Source of the DNA: YA12-FULL-51-18 sp041665305
GTDB taxonomy: Bacteria; Elusimicrobiota; Elusimicrobia; Elusimicrobiales; UBA9959
NCBI GenBank assembly: GCA_041665305.1
Contig: JBAYJD010000015.1
Coordinates: 1-57,866 of the forward strand
DNA length: 57,866 bases
Reading direction: 5' to 3'
Below, piece by piece: positions 33,954-42,291 of this stretch; the stretch's first letter is position 1; every line of letters begins with the position of its first letter. The notes under the pieces are model-generated. The model made no database searches and was not told the origin of the DNA. It saw only the letters and a list, made by a program, of their open reading frames with translations. Made by a program: the position numbers and the translations under genes.

Positions 33954-35063
33954 TCAATAGGAATCCAGCTTCTCGAACTCGGAAACCTGTTTTTTTACGA
34001 AGAGGTTTCCCAGTTCGCGGCTGTAGGCGAAAGGGCCTTTGGGCCAGCCCATGGCCAGCTTCATGGCGGTCTCGATGTCATACTCCGAAACCATGATCTC
34101 GGAAGCCAGGATCCTGGCCTCCTCTATCACAGGCCTCAGCAGTTCGGCGAAGATCTCTTCTTTGGAAACTTTCTTCAGACCCAGGTATTTCACGACATTG
34201 GAGAGTATCGGATTTTCCCCCACCATCCTGCCGTCCTCATAAATATAAAAGCCTATCGTGGATTTCCTGCCAAGCTGTCCGTATTGTATCAGGCGCAGCT
34301 CCATGGGCGAGGGGAGCAGGCGCGCGGGTTTGCCCAGCGCCTCGTAAATATCCTGGGTGGCTTTATAATCGATGTCCAGGCCCATAAAATCCACGGCCTC
34401 GAACGGGCCGACGGGCAGCTGGCCGACTTCTTTGAACGCTAGGTCTATCTCATGAGGATAACCCTTGCCGGCCTCAAGCAATTTAAAAGCGCTGAGGATG
34501 AACGGCCTGAACAGGCGCTCGACTATCTGGCCGGGATTGTCTTTTACCAGGACCGGCACTTTCTCTATCTTTCTTAAAAGATTGACGGCGGCGTCCAGGT
34601 ATTCGTCCTTGGTGGCGTCCATCCGCACCAGTTCCACCAGCGCATTGACGCGCACCGGCCGGACAAAGTGGAAGCCGATCGTCCTCTCTTTGGGAAGCTC
34701 CGTGTTCTCTATCAGGGTTTTCAGCGACTGAACGGCGCAGGAGGCGGCGATGATACAGCCGGGCTCTATAAAATCCTTAAGCTTGAAGAAGGCCAGCTTC
34801 CGCTCCTCCAGATCCTTGACCGGAGTTTCTATGACGATATCGGCGCCTTTGAACTTGGAGATGTCCTGAATGCCTTCGATGCTTGACATCAGGTCCTCCC
34901 TGCCGGCCTGATGCATGGACCACCTTATCTTCGCCAGGGCGATGTTCAGGCTGTCCTTGAAATTATCGTAGATCCGCACCTGATATCCGTGCTTCAGGAA
35001 GATCTCCGCAAGCCCCGTGCCCACGGAATTGGCGCCCATGATGCCTACAGCTTTGATTTCCAT
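33954..35063 (-). CDS. 3-hydroxyacyl-CoA dehydrogenase family protein
   Basis: 369 residues, ATG with AGGAG. The N-terminal NAD-binding region reads VGIMGANSVGTGLAEIFLKHG, a variant of the usual GAGxMGxGIA. IVIETPVKDLEERKLAFFKL, the catalytic-His stretch IGFHFVRPV and the hinge PGQIVERLFRPF follow, then the C-terminal dimerisation domain (GLDIDYKATQDIY, LGRKSTIGFYIY). Usual reaction: NAD-dependent oxidation of 3-hydroxyacyl-CoA (beta-oxidation or butyrate-type pathways). The Ser/Asn-rich substrate loop (usually SNTSSL) is ASCAVQSL here, so the substrate may differ. It stands alone; no thiolase or crotonase is adjacent. Confidence 0.88.
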   Translation of the reverse strand: MEIKAVGIMGANSVGTGLAEIFLKHGYQVRIYDNFKDSLNIALAKIRWSMHQAGREDLMSSIEGIQDISKFKGADIVIETPVKDLEERKLAFFKLKDFIEPGCIIAASCAVQSLKTLIENTELPKERTIGFHFVRPVRVNALVELVRMDATKDEYLDAAVNLLRKIEKVPVLVKDNPGQIVERLFRPFILSAFKLLEAGKGYPHEIDLAFKEVGQLPVGPFEAVDFMGLDIDYKATQDIYEALGKPARLLPSPMELRLIQYGQLGRKSTIGFYIYEDGRMVGENPILSNVVKYLGLKKVSKEEIFAELLRPVIEEARILASEIMVSEYDIETAMKLAMGWPKGPFAYSRELGNLFVKKQVSEFEKLDSY

Positions 35064-35140
35064 AAGTTAAGCTCCTTAAAAAGACCTCGGCCCGTTTTGC
35101 ACCGCCGACTAGTCCGGCGGCCAGCCGCGCTATATTTCCG

Positions 35141-36691
35141 TCAGGCCAGCTTCACTTCCTCCAGGCGGACCAGGCCCTCCTTGTTCAGAACTATACGGAT
35201 GCGGTCAAAATGCACTTTTCCGACCCCCTGAGCGTCGGTGTAGGAGTATTTCACCACCATATTCATGTGGTAGACCCGGGAACAGACGGCGGTCAGGATC
35301 CGGCCGGTCGCCTGGTCGACGAACGGGTAATCCACGCGGGGATCGTCGGCCTGGGTGACGAAATCCTTGATGTTGAACCGCATGATATCGTTAAGGTCCT
35401 TGCGCCGGTCGTGAGCCATGCGGATCTTTTCCGGATAGAGGGCTATTTCCTTTTTATATTTGAAAACGCGTTCCGGTTTGCCGTCCTCGTCTATCGAGGT
35501 AATATCGTCTATCCTGCGCAGGCGGGAGATCTCCGGCGGCACGGCGTCCTCCGAAATAAAGGTAAAAGCCTCTTTAAGCAGGCCTATCTGCCTGGAGTTG
35601 TACGGGTCCAGGATCTTGATTTCCCTGTCCGAGAGCCAGCGCGTAAGGTTCCTGGAAAACAGGAGCTTCAGCCAGTCCTTGATGCGGTCCTTGAAGATAT
35701 AGCTGGTGACTATCACCAGCACGAACGGCACGCTGTTGATAGTGTACCGGTTCTGGGCGTAAATGGTGGCCGCGACCGCGAACAGCATCGCCAGGCCGGC
35801 GGCCAGGCCGAAGAGCAGTTGGGTAAGCGTCTGCCATTCATCCAGCTCGGGTTTAAGGTATAGCACGCTCGAAATGAATTTTTTAAGCACGCCGCGCCTG
35901 TATATTATCACTTCATTGTTCTCCCCCTCCCTGAGGACGGAGGGGTAGTTCATGACGGCGCGGTAGCGGCTTTGCGACAGAACAAAGGCGGCCAGTTCCT
36001 GTTCGATATTCCCGAACACGGCCAGCGCCGCCGGGTTCCGGCGCAGCGCGGCCAGCAGGGAAGTGAGGTATTCCTCAAGGATCAGGCTCAAATACTCGTC
36101 GAAGAACTTGAAGGTCTCCCTCAGTTTCACAGGCACGGCCGGCGCCAGCGCTTCCGCTTTAAGGGCGTCTATCCGGCCGCACAGATATTTGAGGTCGACG
36201 AGGAAATTTTCAAGCCCCTCGCCTACGAACAGCTTCCCGCCCCGCTCCGGAGGCTGCGGGACATAGGTCTCCAGGTCGGCGGAGAACATCTTCACATGGT
36301 CCCGGATCTCGCCCCTGATAACGCAGCCCAGGAGCTTGAACTCATCGTAGACCATTTTCACCAGGGCCGGATCATTGGAACCCGAAAGGATCCTGGACAG
36401 ATTTGCCTTCACCCTGTTCAAAGGCGAGGTCTCTAGTCCGGGATCGCAAAGTTTAGACAGGCTGATCTTTGGCGTCTTGAACCGGATATAGCGCTGGTTG
36501 GTGTTGTAAAAATCTTCCTTGGTGTAGGTGCTGGGGCCGATGTTCAGGGCGCGCGGCACGAAGAAATAACTTTCAAGCTCATAGACCGTGCGGGAGGACC
36601 TCGGCAGGTCCATATCCAGTTTTATCTCGAACCGGTGCCGGTCGTGCAGCGTTATCTTGGAATCGAAAATATCGTTATGCTCGTCTATCAT
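35141..36691 (-). CDS. Membrane protein of unknown function, coupled to xerC/D
   Basis: 516 residues from the ATG at 36689-36691, which lies one base after the stop of the recombinase gene; the longer frame would run into that gene. Two hydrophobic helices (LTQLLFGLAAGLAMLFAVAA and NSVPFVLVIVTSYIF, about residues 290-335) split a long helical N-terminal half from a C-terminal half of about 180 residues (FTFISEDAVPPEISRLRRID, RIRIVLNKEGLVRLEEVKLA). I do not recognise a family. Coupling to recA and xerC/D may be fortuitous; a housekeeping role is possible. Confidence 0.75.
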   Translation of the reverse strand: MIDEHNDIFDSKITLHDRHRFEIKLDMDLPRSSRTVYELESYFFVPRALNIGPSTYTKEDFYNTNQRYIRFKTPKISLSKLCDPGLETSPLNRVKANLSRILSGSNDPALVKMVYDEFKLLGCVIRGEIRDHVKMFSADLETYVPQPPERGGKLFVGEGLENFLVDLKYLCGRIDALKAEALAPAVPVKLRETFKFFDEYLSLILEEYLTSLLAALRRNPAALAVFGNIEQELAAFVLSQSRYRAVMNYPSVLREGENNEVIIYRRGVLKKFISSVLYLKPELDEWQTLTQLLFGLAAGLAMLFAVAATIYAQNRYTINSVPFVLVIVTSYIFKDRIKDWLKLLFSRNLTRWLSDREIKILDPYNSRQIGLLKEAFTFISEDAVPPEISRLRRIDDITSIDEDGKPERVFKYKKEIALYPEKIRMAHDRRKDLNDIMRFNIKDFVTQADDPRVDYPFVDQATGRILTAVCSRVYHMNMVVKYSYTDAQGVGKVHFDRIRIVLNKEGLVRLEEVKLA

Positions 36692-36692
36692 T

Positions 36693-37589
36693 TTATTTAT
36701 CCGGGTGGAATTTTTCGTGGGCCGCCTTGACGCCGGATTTTTCCACATGAGCGTAGATCTGCGTATTGTTAAGGCTCGCGTGCCCCAGCATTTCCTGCAC
36801 CGACCGCAGATCCGCGCCCGCCTGCACCAGATGCGAGGCGAAGGTGTGCCGGAAAAGATGGGGATGCACCGGCATCCGGACCTCGGCCTCCCTGCCCAGT
36901 TTTAAAATATCCTTCCAGAGCTGGACCCGGCTTATTTTTTTGCCCGAACGGTTCACGAAGATCTCCGCGGCCGCCGGCCTCCCGCCGAATACCGCCTGGC
37001 GCAGTTCCATATATTTTTTGAGGGTCTCCAAAGCCGCCTGGTGCACCGGCACGATGCGCTCTTTGGCCCCCTTGCCGAAAACGCGCAGCCAGCCCTGTTG
37101 GAGATTCACGGCCTCCAGGCGCAGGCTCAGCAATTCGGAGATGCGCAAACCGGCCGCATACAGCAGTTCTATGGCCGCCACGGTCCGCATCCGCGCGAAA
37201 TTATCCCTAGCCGGGCAGGCGAGCAATTTTTCCATCTCGCGCTCGGAAAGGAACTTCGGCACGCGGGACGGCATCTTGGGCGCCTTAAAGTTCCGCGTCG
37301 GGTCCGCGGCGAGCTTTCCTTCCAGCATCAGGAACCTGTAAAACGACCGCAAAGCCTCCGTCTTCCTGAAGATGGAGGAACTTTTAAGGTTCTTATCCGC
37401 CTTCAACGACCAGAGATATTCCTCGACGGACTGCGCATCCGCCTTCAGCGGGTCGCGCTTCAAAGCCTCGCAATACTCCAGAAAAGCGCCGAGGTCCCCG
37501 GCGTAGGCCAGGCAGGTGTTCCTGCTCAGGCCCCGCTCCAGGGACAAATACCGGTAGAACTCCGCCGCCCACGGCGCTAATTTCTTCAC
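36693..37589 (-). CDS. Site-specific tyrosine recombinase (XerC/XerD family)
   Basis: 298 residues, the usual Xer length. N-terminal SAM-like core-binding domain (FYRYLSLERGLSRNTCLAYA), then the catalytic domain with Arg in LLYAAGLRISELL, HLFRHTFASHL (His-x-x-Arg), LGHASLNNTQIYAHV (His and nucleophile Tyr). It would resolve chromosome dimers at dif with a partner or alone. GTG start (37587-37589) directly abuts the recA stop (TAA then GTG), and the downstream gene starts one base after its own stop, so all three are translationally coupled. XerC cannot be told from XerD here. Confidence 0.93.
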   Translation of the reverse strand: MKKLAPWAAEFYRYLSLERGLSRNTCLAYAGDLGAFLEYCEALKRDPLKADAQSVEEYLWSLKADKNLKSSSIFRKTEALRSFYRFLMLEGKLAADPTRNFKAPKMPSRVPKFLSEREMEKLLACPARDNFARMRTVAAIELLYAAGLRISELLSLRLEAVNLQQGWLRVFGKGAKERIVPVHQAALETLKKYMELRQAVFGGRPAAAEIFVNRSGKKISRVQLWKDILKLGREAEVRMPVHPHLFRHTFASHLVQAGADLRSVQEMLGHASLNNTQIYAHVEKSGVKAAHEKFHPDK

Positions 37590-38711
37590 TTATCTCTTTC
37601 CGACTTTTTCCCTTTTTTCGGACCTGTCGGATCTTTTGCCCGCAGGATTTTCTTCCTGGCCCGGCGCAACCGCCCCCGCGGTTTTCTCCTCCGCCTGGGC
37701 CGCCGGAGAGGTCATGCCCGGGTTCAGGAAGCGGAAGCGCAGTTCGGCTTCTATTTCCTTATATTTGTCGGGGTTGGTCTTAAGATACATCTTGGCGTTT
37801 TCCCTGCCCTGCCCCATGCGTTCGGTCTTGTATATGAACCAGGTCCCGGTTTTCTCTATAAGGCCGGTCTCAACGCCCATGTCCAGGACGCAGCCCTCAG
37901 CCGAAATACCCACGCCGTTGACCATCTCAAATTCCGCCTGCCGGTAGGGAGGGGCGACCTTGTTCTTCACCACTTTTACGCGGATGCGCGCGCCGGTGAC
38001 CACATCGCCCTGTTTTATGGTCTCGATCTTGCGGATATCCAGCCGGACCGAGGAATAGAACTTAAGCGCCAGGCCGCCGGGGGTGGTCTCCGGGCTGCCG
38101 AACATGACTCCGATCTTGTGCCTGAGCTGGTTGATGAAGATGACCGTGGTCTTGGTGGTGGCCATGATCGAAGTGAGCTTGCGCAGGGCCTGGCTCATCA
38201 GCCGGGCCTGGAGGCCCATATGCTGGTCCCCCATCTCGCCTTCTATCTCGGCCTTGGGGACCAGGGCGGCCACTGAATCTATCACGATAAGGTCCACGGC
38301 GCCGGAACGGACCAGTTTCTCGGTTATCTCAAGGGCCTGCTCGCCCGAATCGGGCTGGGAAATAAGGAGGTTGTCGATATTCACTCCCAGGCGCTTGGCG
38401 TACATCGGGTCAAGCGCGTGCTCGGCGTCTATAAAAGCCGCCATGCCCCCGCGTTTCTGGACTTCCGCCAGGATATGCAGGGTCAGAGTCGTTTTTCCGC
38501 CGGCTTCCGGCCCGTAGACCTCTATCACACGGCCGCGGGGAAGCCCGCCTATGCCCAGCGCCAGGTCCAGCGACAGCGCGCCGGTGGGCAGCGCCTCTAT
38601 TTTGATCCTTGACGATTTCTCGCCGAGCAGCATGATGGCTTCTTTACCGAAACTTTTCTCTATCTGCGAAAGCGCCATTTCAAGCGCTTTATCTTTTTCT
38701 TCTTTACCCAT
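37590..38711 (-). CDS. recA: Recombinase A
   Basis: 373 residues from ATG 38709-38711 with GGAGG; the frame extends upstream but without support. All RecA signatures are present: Walker A GPEAGGKTT, the DAEHALDPMYAKRLGVN block, LIVIDSVAALVP (Walker B), loop L1/L2 region GDQHMGLQARLMSQALRKL and NQLRHKIGVMFGSPETTPGG. The C-terminus is a basic, disordered tail (GKRSDRSEKREKVGKR) where many RecA proteins have an acidic one. It forms filaments on single-stranded DNA and drives repair and LexA cleavage. Palindromes upstream are candidate SOS operators. Confidence 0.97.
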   Translation of the reverse strand: MGKEEKDKALEMALSQIEKSFGKEAIMLLGEKSSRIKIEALPTGALSLDLALGIGGLPRGRVIEVYGPEAGGKTTLTLHILAEVQKRGGMAAFIDAEHALDPMYAKRLGVNIDNLLISQPDSGEQALEITEKLVRSGAVDLIVIDSVAALVPKAEIEGEMGDQHMGLQARLMSQALRKLTSIMATTKTTVIFINQLRHKIGVMFGSPETTPGGLALKFYSSVRLDIRKIETIKQGDVVTGARIRVKVVKNKVAPPYRQAEFEMVNGVGISAEGCVLDMGVETGLIEKTGTWFIYKTERMGQGRENAKMYLKTNPDKYKEIEAELRFRFLNPGMTSPAAQAEEKTAGAVAPGQEENPAGKRSDRSEKREKVGKR

Positions 38712-38788
38712 ATCAATATCCTCCAGTAAGGTTTTTCGCCGGTCCGCCCCGGGCGGAGACGCGCCAAATTCACGGTTTGACTGCTTAT

Positions 38789-38821
38789 AGTATACAAACG
38801 GCGCCCGACAGCGTACTGTCG
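38789..38821 (-). promoter_or_regulatory. recA promoter region with candidate SOS/LexA palindrome
   Basis: On the minus strand a -10-like TATACT (38789-38794) is preceded by a 16-bp palindrome CGACAGCGTACTGTCG (38806-38821) that covers the expected -35 site. An operator over a weak -35 directly upstream of recA is what an SOS repressor site would look like, but the sequence is not the E. coli or Bacillus LexA consensus. Confidence 0.5.
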
Positions 38822-38832
38822 TTTCGTTTTCA

Positions 38833-38854
38833 CCCGAAAACAACTATTTTCGGG
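38833..38854. promoter_or_regulatory. Hairpin upstream of recA
   Basis: CCCGAAAA/TTTTCGGG around a six-base loop. A second -10-like element, TATAAT on the minus strand near 38907, lies further upstream, so this hairpin could be within an alternative recA leader. I see nothing else in the 288-bp gap 38712-38999. Confidence 0.35.
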
Positions 38855-38999
38855 TCCGCGGGACATAACTACCCCGGTTACCAGGCGTCCATAGGGAACA
38901 GTATACATTATACAAAAGGCGGCCGGGCCGCAGGGGATGGAGGACAAAGAAACGGCGGCCCGGCCGCGGGCCGCTGTTTATCGGCTGGAAGAGGAAAGG

Positions 39000-41018
39000 T
39001 CAGCGTCTTCGTTTTTTACGGCGCGGAACGCTCCAACGATTCCCGGCTTTTGCCGTTTGCCGCCCGGCTGGTCTTGAATCCGTACGGATGCGGGGAGCGT
39101 TCAGCTGCTGCGCGGCGGGCTGCCGCGGCCCGGCGGGACCCGCGAGGGAAAGGTCTATTTTGCCTTCCACCGTGTCCACGGCGTCCACCCTGACCTTGAT
39201 TTTATCTCCGGGCTTGAACCGGACGGCGCGCAGCAGACCCTCGGCTCCTGTATCTCCGAGCATAACAAAGGCGCCGGATTCTATCACGGAAGTTACTCTG
39301 CCGTCCATTATAGAGCCGACCTGATCTTTAAGGAGCTCCGCCCGCAGGATATCCACGGCCTTATGCTCGGCCTCGGCGGCCGCCCGCTCCCGTTCCGAAC
39401 AATGCGCTCCTGCCGCGGTCAGCGGGAGGGCGGCATGGTTTTCTTTTTTCCCGGCCAGCAGGGCTTCCACCGCGCGATGGGCCATCAGGTCCGGATACCG
39501 GCGGATAGGCGAGGTGAAATGAGCGTAGGCCCTCGCGGCGATGCCGAAATGTCCGGCGGACTCAGGCGAGTAAACGGCCTGCCTCATGCTGCGCACGATC
39601 AGAGAATTTATAATGTCGGCCAGCGGGTGAGCCTGCGCGCGCGCCAGCACGTCCTGCAAACCTTTATGAGGGTCCACGCCCAGCAATCCCCCGGCGGACA
39701 GGCCGAGTTCGCCGAGCGTTTTTGCCAGCGCCTTCAGCTTCAGCGGGTCCGGGACATCATGACGACGGTGCAGGAAGGGCATCTTCGCCGCCATAAGTTC
39801 GGTCGCTATGGCTTCGTTGGCAAGCAACATGAATTCTTCTATGAGGCGGTGGCTTTGCAGCCTGGGGCGCAGCGCCACCCGCACCGGCCTGCCCCCGGCG
39901 TCCGTAACCACCTTGTATTCCGGGAGATCGAAATCCAGCGCGCCCCTGTCCACACGGCGCTTATACAAAACCGCGGCCAAGGCTCCCATGCGCAGAACGG
40001 CCTCGGCCGCGGCCTTCGGCACGGCGGGCACTTTCCCCCCCTCAAGCAGGGTCTGCACTTCTTCATAAGTGAAGCGGCGGCAGGAACGGATGACGGTGGC
40101 GGCCATGCGCCGCCCGGCCACCCTGCCCGCTGAATTCACATCCATGAATACGGAAAGCGTCAGCCGTTCCTGGTCCGGGACCAGGCTGCACAGATTATTG
40201 GAAAGAGAAGGCGGCAGCATGGGCACCACCCTGTCGGGGAGGTAAACGCTGGTGGCGCGCGCATAGGCCTCTTTGTCCAGCGGGGTGCCCGTTTTCACAT
40301 AATGGCTCACGGCGGCGATATGCACACCCAGGCGGATAAGCCCGCCCGCGAGCGCTTCAATGGAAACCGCGTCGTCGAAATCTTTGGCGTCCGCGCCGTC
40401 AATGGTCACGATGGGCAGGTGGAACAATTCTTCGCGGCCTTTCCAATCCGCGGGCTGGAGCCTGGCAGGAAGCGCGGAGCTTTGCTCAAGCGCCTCCCTG
40501 GGGAACGATTCCACGATGCCCCGGGCCCTCAGGAGCGAAGTAATGCGCGCGCGCGTATCATCCGGCCCCCCCAGAACTTCTATAACGCGGCCGGACGCTC
40601 CGACGCCTGTGGTGGGCCAGCGGGTAATTTCAAGCACCGCAAAAAAACCTTCTTTGGGCGTTATTTTAGGCGCAAAGCCGGTGACCTGCGCCGGCGGCGC
40701 CGAACCCTTTTCGGGACACACTGTCCAGCCGCGCGGCACAGGCTTCAGAATGCCGACAATGGAGGTGCGGGCGCGCTTCACCACCTTTATTATTTCTCCG
40801 GAAAACCGGCCGCCGGGTTCGCGGCGCACGCGCGCCTGCACCCGGTCTCCGTCCATAGCCAGATCAAGCCCGCGCCCGCGAAGAAAAGCGTCGGAACCGC
40901 CCTCGGTTTCCGCAAGTAAAAATGCGAACCGCCCATGATGCTGGATCACGCCTTCTATTACGGAGGCCTGGCCGCCGGCGGACGGCCTGCACTGCCTTCT
41001 TTTCCAATGCTGTTTCAT
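39000..41018 (-). CDS. rnr: Ribonuclease R (RNB-family 3'-5' exoribonuclease)
   Basis: 672 residues. Cold-shock-like N-terminal part (about 18-75), second OB region, catalytic RNB domain containing the magnesium-binding TIDGADAKDFDDAVSIE (about residues 208-225) and HFTSPIRRYPDLMAHR, then an S1 domain (VGSIMDGRVTSVIESGAFVML). A basic tail (RWSVPRRKKRRR) follows, as in RNase R. It degrades structured RNA and takes part in rRNA and mRNA quality control. AGGGA Shine-Dalgarno. It is slightly shorter than E. coli RNase R, and RNase II-like naming cannot be wholly excluded, but the Arg/Lys tail favours RNase R. Confidence 0.9.
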   Translation of the reverse strand: MKQHWKRRQCRPSAGGQASVIEGVIQHHGRFAFLLAETEGGSDAFLRGRGLDLAMDGDRVQARVRREPGGRFSGEIIKVVKRARTSIVGILKPVPRGWTVCPEKGSAPPAQVTGFAPKITPKEGFFAVLEITRWPTTGVGASGRVIEVLGGPDDTRARITSLLRARGIVESFPREALEQSSALPARLQPADWKGREELFHLPIVTIDGADAKDFDDAVSIEALAGGLIRLGVHIAAVSHYVKTGTPLDKEAYARATSVYLPDRVVPMLPPSLSNNLCSLVPDQERLTLSVFMDVNSAGRVAGRRMAATVIRSCRRFTYEEVQTLLEGGKVPAVPKAAAEAVLRMGALAAVLYKRRVDRGALDFDLPEYKVVTDAGGRPVRVALRPRLQSHRLIEEFMLLANEAIATELMAAKMPFLHRRHDVPDPLKLKALAKTLGELGLSAGGLLGVDPHKGLQDVLARAQAHPLADIINSLIVRSMRQAVYSPESAGHFGIAARAYAHFTSPIRRYPDLMAHRAVEALLAGKKENHAALPLTAAGAHCSERERAAAEAEHKAVDILRAELLKDQVGSIMDGRVTSVIESGAFVMLGDTGAEGLLRAVRFKPGDKIKVRVDAVDTVEGKIDLSLAGPAGPRQPAAQQLNAPRIRTDSRPAGRQTAKAGNRWSVPRRKKRRR

Positions 41019-41031
41019 AATTTGTCCCTCT

Positions 41032-41074
41032 TACCCCGGGGTATGGTAAAAATTTTTGCCGCAAAGATTTTTAA
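41032..41074 (+). repeat. Palindromic repeat, short module C
   Basis: A reduced GC hairpin (ACCCCGGGGT) followed by ATGGTAAAAATTTTTGC and a nearly perfect complementary arm. Plus orientation, in the divergent gap between rnr and the M35-like gene. Confidence 0.7.
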
Positions 41075-41178
41075 TTATTTCAAAATTTAACAAAGGCTCC
41101 GCGCATATGACCCCGCAATTATGATACAAAAACCGGCCCTGGCCCGATAGTCCCACTGATAAGGCGGCCTTTATACCC

Positions 41179-41213
41179 ATGACGTCCGGCAAAACCCGCT
41201 GTAAACTATACGC
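41179..41213 (+). promoter_or_regulatory. Promoter placed for a leaderless M35-like protease mRNA
   Basis: ATGACG (41179-41184), 17-bp spacer, TAAACT (41202-41207), then six bases to the ATG. The hexamers match those of the secreted-protein cassette promoters (TGACG and TAAACTATA). Confidence 0.45.
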
Positions 41214-42167
41214 ATGAACCTATCGGTGATAACGGCGGCGCTCCTGTTTATTTTTACCGGCGGTCTTTTTGCCGTGGAACCGGTAAACGAGCCGAAAACC
41301 CGCGGACAAATGCTGAACGAAGCCCTGGCCGAAGCCGGGAAGATCCTCGCTCTGGCCGAAAAAAACGGCGACGCGCTTTCGCAAAAACGCCCCATGCTTT
41401 CCGCAAACTTTAGAACCTACGGCGGCCTGATAACCGCGTTAAAAGCCGTGCTCGGCCGCACAAACGGCTCTTCGGAGATCTTTTCATATTTTGACGACTA
41501 CCGGCTAATGGGGAACGCTGGACTTGGCTTATATAAAGCCGCTTGCTATAAACAGAACGCCGACGGCTCTCCGACCGTGGCGTCAAGGGCGGGGAACAAC
41601 ATTTTCCTTTGCACCCCGTTTTTTGAAGAACAATTCAAGGCGCATATTCTTATCCATGAATTCGCCCACCTGCTGGGAGAACACGAGGAATGCGCCGCGG
41701 AGGAAGCGGCCCAGACCTGCATTGTAATGGCCGGACGGTTCCCCCTGGCCACCCGGTATCTCGGAGGCTGCGGCAGCCTGCGGAAATTACTCCACGATGA
41801 ATTTGTTTCAAAGGGAAATTACCTGAAGGATTATTCGCCCATGCAGAATGATTATGGAGCGGGCCGGATCGTTAAGATCAAAAGGGCCGCTCTTTTAAAT
41901 GCCCGAGGGTTCCAGCCCATATCGCTGGAGCATGGCGCGTTCACCTGTATAGCTCAGGTCACGGGATCCCGGAAATTAACCCCGGACAGCGCTTTTACGA
42001 TCAGCAGGATCTCCTATCTTGCATCTTTTTTCGGGGGCCAAGGCTCCATGTCTACGATCATCAGCCTTAAAAACGCAGCCGGAAATGTGATCGGAATAGA
42101 ATGTCCGGTGACGGCGGATATCCCCCTTTCATCCGGCCAATTCAGGGAACTTATCGGCGGAGATTGA
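41214..42167 (+). CDS. Secreted M35-like (aspzincin-type) metallopeptidase
   Basis: 317 residues with a signal peptide (MNLSVITAALLFIFTGGLFA). The catalytic zinc motif HEFAH (148-152) continues HEFAHLLGEHEEC and is preceded by NNIFLCTPFFEEQ, resembling the 'i-l-p-FF' strand before HExxH in deuterolysin and Lys-specific metalloendopeptidases. The domain before it contains Cys residues that may form disulfides. The C-terminal 90 residues are a beta-rich domain (GAFTCIAQVTGSRKL, IISLKNAAGNVIGIEC). Probable extracellular protease. It is monocistronic. The precise zinc family (M35 or another) is uncertain. Confidence 0.75.
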   Translation: MNLSVITAALLFIFTGGLFAVEPVNEPKTRGQMLNEALAEAGKILALAEKNGDALSQKRPMLSANFRTYGGLITALKAVLGRTNGSSEIFSYFDDYRLMGNAGLGLYKAACYKQNADGSPTVASRAGNNIFLCTPFFEEQFKAHILIHEFAHLLGEHEECAAEEAAQTCIVMAGRFPLATRYLGGCGSLRKLLHDEFVSKGNYLKDYSPMQNDYGAGRIVKIKRAALLNARGFQPISLEHGAFTCIAQVTGSRKLTPDSAFTISRISYLASFFGGQGSMSTIISLKNAAGNVIGIECPVTADIPLSSGQFRELIGGD

Positions 42168-42216
42168 GTTGTAAATTTCTTTCTCCCTTAATACTTGCGA
42201 CGGCAAAACTCTCTCT

Positions 42217-42281
42217 TACCGCAAGGCAACTCCGGACTAAAGGGCGTGGTATGGTAAAAATTTTTGCCGCAAAAATTTTTA
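42217..42281 (+). repeat. Palindromic repeat, module C
   Basis: TACCGCAAGGC, a decayed GC hairpin (ACTCCGGACTAAAGGGCGTGG), then ATGGTAAAAATTTTTGC and its perfect complement. Between convergent genes; the AT palindrome followed by a T-run could also end transcription of the plus-strand gene. Confidence 0.75.
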
Positions 42282-42291
42282 TTTTTTTAAA

